From: CAYMGQ01 sp964390055
Lineage (GTDB): Bacteria; Bacillota; Clostridia; Peptostreptococcales; Natronincolaceae
Direction of reading: 5' to 3'
Length of the DNA stretch: 64,000 nucleotides
NCBI GenBank assembly: GCA_964390055.1
Contig: CAYMGQ010000002.1
Coordinates: forward strand, 1-64,000
The position numbers and the translations under genes were made by a program. The notes beneath the pieces were generated by a model. The model was not told the origin of the DNA, searched no databases, and worked only from the letters and a program-made list of their open reading frames with translations. Positions 58,984 through 64,000 of the stretch are shown in pieces (the first letter of the stretch is position 1; each line of letters opens with the position of its first letter).

Positions 58984-59433
58984 TTATGTCCCCTCTTGCA
59001 CTATTTTATCGTGTTTTAATACAATATAGGCCACCAAAATTTGCCCTATAACAATAGCCATATCGGCAATATTAAAAACAGGCCATATACGAAAATCAAT
59101 AAAATCAATAACGAAACCATATACAATTCTATCAACTAGGTTGCCAATAGCGCCACCTACAATAAGGCTTAGGCCTATCATCATAACCCTAGGATATCCT
59201 TTATCCTCTCTAAAATATATAACAATAAAGGCAATTACTAGTATAGTTAAAATGATGAAAAACCATTTTTTATTCTGCATAATCCCAAAGGCCGCCCCCC
59301 GGTTTTCAACGTAAGTAAAATGTAAAATATTTTTAAATATTGGCATCTCTCTAATATCCTTGAGATAATTTAATACCAATCTTTTACTCAGTTGATCCAA
59401 GATAAAAATCAGTAAAGAAAGTATGTAGTTCAT
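58984..59433 (-). CDS. lspA: Lipoprotein signal peptidase
   Basis: LspA (signal peptidase II) removes the signal peptide from prolipoproteins after Lgt has added lipid. The 149-residue protein has four membrane segments (about 1-19, 57-73, 83-101, 120-140) and the two catalytic aspartates, Asp110 in VIDFIDF and Asp124 in FNIADMAI, plus Asn98-Asp101 in GNLVDR. The ATG follows AAAGGGGCATAAGA. Confidence 0.98.
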   Translation of the reverse strand: MNYILSLLIFILDQLSKRLVLNYLKDIREMPIFKNILHFTYVENRGAAFGIMQNKKWFFIILTILVIAFIVIYFREDKGYPRVMMIGLSLIVGGAIGNLVDRIVYGFVIDFIDFRIWPVFNIADMAIVIGQILVAYIVLKHDKIVQEGT

Positions 59434-59466
59434 TCTTATGCCCCTTTCAACTCTAATTCACTAACA

Positions 59467-59475
59467 ATTATACCA
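59467..59475 (-). promoter_or_regulatory. Extended -10 promoter for lspA-rluD-pyrR
   Basis: Minus strand TGGTATAAT fits TGnTATAAT, about 30 bases before the lspA ATG. The region 17 bases upstream is AT-rich but has no TTGACA-like box. Confidence 0.5.
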
Positions 59476-59546
59476 TTAGAAAATGAAAAAAGATATATAA
59501 TTAACATATAGCTCTATAAATGCAGATATATATTATAGAAGTATAG

Positions 59547-59936
59547 TTAATTCATATCCCTGGGTGGTGTCATAAGATTGTCCTTACATTTTATGCATGT
59601 ACTTGCCTCCGGTAGTATCCTTAATCTTTCCTCAGGTATCTTCTTGCTGCATATTAGGCAAATTCCATAGGCATTACTTTTCAGCCTCTCCAAAGCCTCA
59701 TCTATCTCTTTTAGCCTGTTGTTTATCCCTTCTTGTAAACTATTTCTCATAGTTAACATATATGTTTCACTAGCAATATCCCCAGGATGATTACCGTATG
59801 AAGCAAGGATCTCCATATATTCCCTCATGGATAGGTCCTTGGGCCAATTATCATCAATTTGTTCCAAAATACCTAAGACCTTATTCTTTTCCTCCAATAA
59901 AAGATATGTAAAATGCTTCCGCCTAGATTTATCCAG
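59547..59936 (-). CDS. yteA: TraR/DksA-type zinc protein (YteA family), probable CTG start
   Basis: Proteins of this family carry a four-cysteine zinc finger and resemble DksA/TraR, but the Bacillus YteA has no proven role. The finger is CLICSKKIPEERLRIL...CIKC, near the C-terminus; NHPGDIASETY matches the family core. The annotation start would normally be the TTG at 59897, but that codon has no ribosome binding site. The frame stays open upstream, and the CTG at 59936 lies 6 bases after GGGAGGG. Starting there gives 129 residues with an N-terminus (LDKSRRKHFTYLLLEEK) that fits the family's leading helix. A CTG start is rare, so this is a judgement. Confidence 0.8.
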   Translation of the reverse strand: MDKSRRKHFTYLLLEEKNKVLGILEQIDDNWPKDLSMREYMEILASYGNHPGDIASETYMLTMRNSLQEGINNRLKEIDEALERLKSNAYGICLICSKKIPEERLRILPEASTCIKCKDNLMTPPRDMN

Positions 59937-59970
59937 ATTCAGCCCTCCCTATATGTATTAGGATATAAGT

Positions 59971-60264
59971 TTAATGGTGATTTTCAATAATTTTAATTAG
60001 ATCAGCTATAATTTTGCCTATGTAGGGTAAATTCACCCAACTTTTTAATATGTAAATTAGGACAGCCACAATTAAACCCGTTAAAAATGTAAAGCCTATT
60101 CCCATCCCTATTCCCCTTGACAAACCTATAAATAAATTCATAAAAATTAGACGTCGAGGGTTAGAATTTATCTCAACATACTCAGCTATTCTTACATTGT
60201 CCATTTTTCTTGATAATTTCTCTAATGGATCAGCTTTATCCTGATTATTATCCCTGGTGGACAT
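59971..60264 (-). CDS. DUF5665 small membrane protein
   Basis: The 97-residue protein is a DUF5665-type protein. It has a charged N-terminus, a conserved segment EYVEINSNPRRLIFMNLFIGL (given in part as NPRRLIFMN) and two hydrophobic stretches, about 39-50 and 55-78. No function is known. The family is common in clostridia and bacilli and is often near spore or division genes. The ATG follows AAAGGAGAAACAAC. It lies in a string with mtnN and the TraR-type gene. Confidence 0.7.
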   Translation of the reverse strand: MSTRDNNQDKADPLEKLSRKMDNVRIAEYVEINSNPRRLIFMNLFIGLSRGIGMGIGFTFLTGLIVAVLIYILKSWVNLPYIGKIIADLIKIIENHH

Positions 60265-60363
60265 GTTGTTTCTCCTTTATTTATATGTATTGTAACCCGC
60301 TATCATAAATTTATCCTTAGTATCTTTTAAATCTTATTTAATCTATGGCTTCCAAAAATCTTC

Positions 60364-61062
60364 TTATTTTTTATCCAGCATATTTATTACAATATTTTTA
60401 GAATAATCAGCAGCCTCTAGGACAAATTCATTAAAATTGCTATGGGCAGAACCATCTGCCTTATCTGACATAACTCTTATGACTACAAAGGGTATATCAT
60501 TTACAAAGCATGTATGTCCAATGGCAGCCCCCTCCATTTCGGTACAATAAGCCTGAAACTTGGATTGTAGCTTCTTTTTTAATTTCAAATCACTTACAAA
60601 AATATCTCCAGAAACAATTTTTCCCCTTAGAACTTGTCTATTTTCTAATAAGTTCTTTCCGGCCTTATAGGCTCTGTCTATCAATATCCTGTCGGCCTTA
60701 AAAATTGAAGTCTCCATTCTTGGTATTTCACCTAGATTATACCCAAAACCCGTGACATCAAAGTCATGTTGTTGTACTTCAGTAGAAATAATCACATCTA
60801 ACACATCTAAATCCTCTCTAATAGCCCCAGCTACACCAGTATTTATTATAGACCTAGCACCCAATTGACCAATCAGTATTTGTGTGCAAATTGCTGCGTT
60901 TACTTTGCCAATGCCACATTTAACTAGGACAATATCTCTTTTATTCAATTTGCCTATGTGAAAGTCCAAACCCGCTAATTGGGTTATTTTTTCAATATCC
61001 ATGTCCTCTTTAAAGATTTCTATCTCCTCATCCATTGCACCAATTATTCCAACTCTCTCCAT
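60364..61062 (-). CDS. mtnN: 5'-methylthioadenosine/S-adenosylhomocysteine nucleosidase
   Basis: MtnN cleaves methylthioadenosine and S-adenosylhomocysteine to remove by-products of SAM use. I start at the ATG at 61062 (MERVGIIGAMDEEIE), with Glu12 matching the E. coli catalytic residue; a longer in-frame ATG overlaps AAAGGATGG. The 232-residue protein has GVAGAIREDL, TEMEGAAIGH with the ribose-binding Glu, and VMSDKADGSAH with the catalytic Asp. The radical SAM enzymes in this window (RlmN, the rnc-linked one) make 5'-deoxyadenosine, which MtnN can also cleave. Confidence 0.97.
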   Translation of the reverse strand: MERVGIIGAMDEEIEIFKEDMDIEKITQLAGLDFHIGKLNKRDIVLVKCGIGKVNAAICTQILIGQLGARSIINTGVAGAIREDLDVLDVIISTEVQQHDFDVTGFGYNLGEIPRMETSIFKADRILIDRAYKAGKNLLENRQVLRGKIVSGDIFVSDLKLKKKLQSKFQAYCTEMEGAAIGHTCFVNDIPFVVIRVMSDKADGSAHSNFNEFVLEAADYSKNIVINMLDKK

Positions 61063-61102
61063 CTGATACCATCCTTTCATCTAGGGTAAGCCTATACAGA
61101 CC

Positions 61103-61139
61103 AAAATCCCGTTCTTTTATTTAACTAGAACGAGATTTG
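61103..61139 (-). terminator. Terminator after divIVA
   Basis: A 12-bp stem AAATCCCGTTCT/AGAACGAGATTT (one G-U pair on the RNA strand) with an 11-base loop (61104-61138), followed on the minus strand by a short T-run (GATTTTGG). It separates divIVA from mtnN. Confidence 0.75.
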
Positions 61140-61148
61140 TTTTATGTA

Positions 61149-61607
61149 TTAAAGTTCTTCCATATCTTGATTGATATTGGTCAAAGTCTCCAGCTGGGAT
61201 TGCAACAAGGTCCTGTAACGAGTTTTAAATATTTCCATTTGTTTTTTTATCTCTTCATATTGCTTTCTAATATTATCAACATCCCTATTAGCCTTTGCAA
61301 TAATCTCTTTTGATTGCATTTCAGCTTCCTCTATAATTAATTGTGACTTTTTGGATGCATTGTCCTTTACCTCATCGGCTGTACTCTGGGCTACAACTAG
61401 GGTGTTTTTTAAGGTATCCTCTATATTCTTATATTGTTCCACATGTTCATGGGCTTTTTCTACCTTTTCCTTCAGTTCAGCATTTTCCTTATAGAGTCTT
61501 TCATAATGAATCATGATTTCATCCAAAAATTCATCCACCTCATCCTCATTATATCCCCTAAAAGATTTCTTAAACTCCTTATTTTGAATATCCATAGGAG
61601 TAAGCAT
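61149..61607 (-). CDS. divIVA: Cell division protein DivIVA
   Basis: DivIVA senses curved membrane at poles and septa and organises division and chromosome partners. I start at the ATG at 61607 (MLTPMDIQNKEF), 5 bases after GGAGGTGG; the ORF's upstream ATG includes that site. The 152-residue protein has the N-terminal membrane-binding loop with Phe16-Arg17 in KKSFRGYNEDEVDEFL, and the long C-terminal coiled coil. It is the standard next gene after yggT in the sepF-yggT-divIVA group. Confidence 0.96.
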   Translation of the reverse strand: MLTPMDIQNKEFKKSFRGYNEDEVDEFLDEIMIHYERLYKENAELKEKVEKAHEHVEQYKNIEDTLKNTLVVAQSTADEVKDNASKKSQLIIEEAEMQSKEIIAKANRDVDNIRKQYEEIKKQMEIFKTRYRTLLQSQLETLTNINQDMEEL

Positions 61608-61646
61608 TAAATCCACCTCCATTATGATATAATAATATTTCTAATC

Positions 61647-61934
61647 CTATAAATAACTAAATCCTATAATAATTTTAACTAAAAATGTAAATGCCATGTT
61701 AACCAGAGCTATGGCTATAATCGGTGAAAAATCAAACATTCCATTATATCCAAGCCCATAAATTAGCTTTCTAACTGGTGATAAGATTGGCTCCGTTACA
61801 GAGTAAATAAATTGAACTATGGCACTATATGGATTAGGATTTATCCAAGAAAAAACAACCCTGACAAGTATAAAAATATTTATTAATCTTACTAGATATT
61901 CCAATGCCTTTATTGTATTTGCTGTTAATAACAA
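61647..61934 (-). CDS. yggT: YggT family membrane protein (YlmG)
   Basis: YggT/YlmG is a small membrane protein found between sepF and divIVA; loss affects division or osmotic tolerance in some species. The 95-residue protein has two membrane segments (about 12-30 and 65-90), and the family motif FSWINPNPYSAIVQF with PVRKLIYGLG. The start codon is TTG, 7 bases after GAGAGGG. Confidence 0.93.
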   Translation of the reverse strand: MLLTANTIKALEYLVRLINIFILVRVVFSWINPNPYSAIVQFIYSVTEPILSPVRKLIYGLGYNGMFDFSPIIAIALVNMAFTFLVKIIIGFSYL

Positions 61935-61953
61935 AATTTATCCCTCTCCTTCG

Positions 61954-62400
61954 TTATTTTTGCCAGGGAAACACCCCTTTGTTTTTAAGTTCTTCCTTAA
62001 TATTTCCAGTTATATCAACGTTATTAGGGGCTAATATAAATATTCCTGCAGAAACTTTCTGTATATTACCATCTAATGCATAAATAGCTCCATTCAAAAA
62101 ATCAAAAATTTTTCTAGCTAATTCAGGATTTATATTTTCCAGATTTATAATAACTGGTTTCCTGTTTTTTAAGCTGTCAACTATGCTGGGTGTTTCTTCA
62201 AAATTACTAGGTTCATAGATAACAACCTTCATTTGTGTAGTAGTATGAATATTTAACACCTTGTTCTTCTTATTTCCCTTGTTTATTAGAGGTGTAACAT
62301 TTTCTTGGGCGTAACCTATCTCTTCAAGTTTGGCCTCCTCATCCTCAAAGACATCTAATCCCATAAAATATTTAACCTTATCAATTAACTTCCCTGACAT
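61954..62400 (-). CDS. sepF: Cell division protein SepF
   Basis: SepF anchors and bundles FtsZ at the septum in Gram-positives. The 148-residue protein has a short N-terminal amphipathic segment (KLIDKVKYFMGLD), a linker of about 40 residues, and the C-terminal SepF domain (about 55-148) with KVVIYEPSNFEE, NRKPVIINLE and ARKIFDFLNGAIYALDG. The ATG follows AAAGGGGGAAAAAGA. It lies between yggS and yggT. Confidence 0.96.
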   Translation of the reverse strand: MSGKLIDKVKYFMGLDVFEDEEAKLEEIGYAQENVTPLINKGNKKNKVLNIHTTTQMKVVIYEPSNFEETPSIVDSLKNRKPVIINLENINPELARKIFDFLNGAIYALDGNIQKVSAGIFILAPNNVDITGNIKEELKNKGVFPWQK

Positions 62401-62427
62401 TCTTTTTCCCCCTTTGAAATATCAAAT

Positions 62428-63123
62428 TTAATAGCTACGTTCCCCAAATATTTTACTACCTACTCTTATTAAATTTCCGCCCTCCTCAACTGCCACCTCA
62501 AAATCGTTGGACATACCCATGGACAGGTATTTCATTGTGATGTTCTTTATCTTTTTCTCCCTAATATTTTCCGACATTTCCCTTAATGCTCTAAAGTATT
62601 TTCTTGTTTCTTCCGGATTTTGTGTATAAGGGGCAATTGTCATTAAACCCATAATAGCCACATGTTCTAAGAGGCCTATTTTTCTAAGTAGCTCTTCTGT
62701 TTCTTCTGCTTTAACACCATGCTTAGATTCTTCCCCTGATATATTGACTTGCAAAAGACATGGCATTACAAGGTCCTTATTTTTTGCCCGTTTATTAATC
62801 TCAACTGCCAGCCTATATGAATCCAATGAATGTATTAGTGAAACCTTATCTATTATATATTTTACCTTGTTCCTCTGAAGATGGCCTATCATATGCCATT
62901 TAACTTTGTCTCCTATTATTTCATATTTTTTTACCAATTCTTGTACCCTATTCTCCCCAATGCTTGTAATTCCATGATTGATGGCCTCTTTAATTACATC
63001 AGCCTCTACAGTTTTTGTAACTGCAACTATTTCTATATCATCGGGATTTGTCCCAGCTTCTTTAGCTGATCTATTAACATGTTTTTTTACCTTGCTGATG
63101 TTCTTGTTAATATCCAATGTCAA
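62428..63123 (-). CDS. yggS: YggS-type pyridoxal phosphate homeostasis protein
   Basis: YggS binds PLP without known catalysis and affects amino-acid and B6 balance. The 231-residue protein has the PLP-binding lysine Lys37 in AVTKTVEADVI and the GENRVQE motif; HMIGHLQRNK near residue 80 and SMGMSNDFEVAVEEG near the C-terminus are conserved. The start codon is TTG, 7 bases after GGAGG. It sits directly before sepF, as in Bacillus (ylmE-ylmF). Confidence 0.96.
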   Translation of the reverse strand: MTLDINKNISKVKKHVNRSAKEAGTNPDDIEIVAVTKTVEADVIKEAINHGITSIGENRVQELVKKYEIIGDKVKWHMIGHLQRNKVKYIIDKVSLIHSLDSYRLAVEINKRAKNKDLVMPCLLQVNISGEESKHGVKAEETEELLRKIGLLEHVAIMGLMTIAPYTQNPEETRKYFRALREMSENIREKKIKNITMKYLSMGMSNDFEVAVEEGGNLIRVGSKIFGERSY

Positions 63124-63144
63124 AAATATACCTCCTTTAACAGA

Positions 63145-64000
63145 TTACCTTATTTTGTCTCCTTCCTCAACTTTTGATGGATTTTTCACTATTTCATCAT
63201 AATAATTAATGGTGTTAACCTTAATGTCCCCATCTTGAAAATATGCATTGTATACAATGGAGGATTCTTTGTCCTGACCCTTTATTTTCACAGGCACGAA
63301 CCTACAATAACCATTTACATCTAGCCTTAAGACCCCTACTTGTCCCTCCTGTTCAATAATAGCTTCATTAGGTAGCATTACCCCTTCATGACTATCCATG
63401 ATTATGTCAAAGCTTAAATCTCTTTCATTATACCAATTATCAATAAGTTCTGCCATTTCAATTATTATTATTGTTCCCTTGTCCTCATCCTGTATAATCT
63501 TTTTAATAAATCCATCATATTCTTCTTCTTCAGTCCTTGGCCTAATTCTTATTTGTTTTTCCTCCTGAAAACCTTCAATGCCATCCTCCAGCCTTGTTAC
63601 AATATGCCATTTATAACTTTTTACTAGTTTTAAGGCAATCTTTTCTTCCTCAGTATTTTGGTCGGCTTCTAAAAGCATAGTCTTTATATTATTATATTCT
63701 TTTAATGAGATCCCCTGGAGCTTGTCCCCACTAAGTAAGTCTTCTAGCCCATCTTTCCCCAACAGCAAAAACCCGGCTTCAGGACTGTATATTGTTTTTG
63801 TCGCATAATCTATTTTCTCTTGTAGGTTATTTTGCTGCCTTTGAAGTTGTTCTAGCTTTTGATGGCCGAAACTTCTTTCCCCTTCAATAATATTTCTTTT
63901 TTCATTTAAAAGTGAGAGCTCTTTTTTTTGTAAAGCTATTTTGTCAAATTCTCCTTCCCGGATATAATAATGAATTTTATTAATTATCATGTCAATTTCA
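63145..64000 (-). CDS. HlyD-like envelope protein, 5' end cut by the window edge
   Basis: The frame remains open at the right edge, so the N-terminus is missing. The visible 285 or so residues have a helical segment at the N-terminal side (about 15-60 of the visible part, with LSLLNEKRNIIEG...EQLQRQQNNLQ) and a C-terminal beta-rich domain with a lipoyl-like GYCRFVPVKIKGQ. This resembles membrane-fusion (HlyD-type) proteins that lie upstream of yggS in clostridia. Such proteins need an N-terminal membrane anchor, which is outside the window. It is probably envelope-associated; the role is unknown. Confidence 0.7.
   Translation of the reverse strand, partial: EIDMIINKIHYYIREGEFDKIALQKKELSLLNEKRNIIEGERSFGHQKLEQLQRQQNNLQEKIDYATKTIYSPEAGFLLLGKDGLEDLLSGDKLQGISLKEYNNIKTMLLEADQNTEEEKIALKLVKSYKWHIVTRLEDGIEGFQEEKQIRIRPRTEEEEYDGFIKKIIQDEDKGTIIIIEMAELIDNWYNERDLSFDIIMDSHEGVMLPNEAIIEQEGQVGVLRLDVNGYCRFVPVKIKGQDKESSIVYNAYFQDGDIKVNTINYYDEIVKNPSKVEEGDKIR

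Noticed and set aside
1..64000. tRNA, rRNA, CRISPR array, insertion sequence or prophage
   Set aside because: No conserved RNA gene sequence, no regularly spaced repeats, no transposase or integrase frame, and no change of gene style anywhere along the window.

Overview
The window is a continuous, gene-dense stretch of chromosome from a low-GC Gram-positive bacterium, most likely a motile, endospore-forming anaerobe of the class Clostridia. The evidence is AT-rich DNA, strong Shine-Dalgarno sites (GGAGG type), sigma-A promoters, flagellar rod genes, CodY, FapR, a PASTA-domain Ser/Thr kinase, SepF/DivIVA, RqcH, the sporulation membrane protein YlbJ and acetate kinase. A Tissierellales-like lineage is plausible, but I cannot place it from sequence alone.

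Almost every gene lies on the minus strand, so the text below reads from high to low coordinates. 64000-57501: an HlyD-like envelope protein (cut by the edge), yggS, sepF, yggT, divIVA (division and septum), mtnN, a DUF5665 protein, a TraR/DksA-type zinc protein, lspA, rluD, pyrR. 57495-55726: rqcH on the plus strand, convergent with pyrR. 55451-46713: yicC, remA, gmk, rpoZ, coaBC, priA, def, fmt, a DUF116 protein, and a YugP-type zinc protease. 46612-38938: rsmB, rlmN, prpC, prkC, rsgA, rpe, thiN, then a 53-residue membrane protein. 38888-34329: rpmB (plus), then yloU/asp23, fakA and recG (minus). 34146-32647: rsmD, coaD and a coiled-coil protein. 32633-29991: ylbJ and tmcAL (plus). 29777-20642: ackA, yceD-rpmF, and a complete FapR-controlled fatty-acid operon fapR-plsX-fabH-fabK-fabD-fabG-acpP-fabF. 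20447-14081: rnc, a radical-SAM gene, smc, ftsY. 13987-9873: ylxM, ffh, rpsP, khpA, rimM, trmD, rplS. 9773-1953: rbgA, rnhB, yraN, comM, dprA, topA, codY. 1209-1: flgB, flgC, fliE and the first bases of a probable fliF.

Functionally this is core machinery: translation and ribosome assembly (rpsP, rplS, rpmB, rpmF, rimM, trmD, rbgA, rsgA, rsmB, rsmD, rlmN, rluD, tmcAL, fmt, def, rqcH), protein targeting (ffh, ftsY, lspA), DNA maintenance (smc, topA, recG, priA, dprA, comM, rnhB), type II fatty-acid synthesis with FapR feedback, cell division, and signalling by PrkC/PrpC. I found many sigma-A promoters with 17-bp spacers and hairpin terminators that divide the strand into transcription units. 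Four of the hairpins contain a gene's stop codon in the stem.

I see no mobile element, CRISPR array, tRNA or rRNA gene, prophage or defence island, and no clear undescribed multi-gene system. The best leads are small: a roughly 490-nt untranslated leader with a perfect promoter before flgB; a probable CTG start codon on the TraR/DksA-type gene; an unrecognised 53-residue membrane protein after thiN; a partly duplicated, palindrome-bearing spacer between topA and codY; an inverted repeat at the transcription start of the ylxM-ffh operon; and an unusually high number of TTG start codons.
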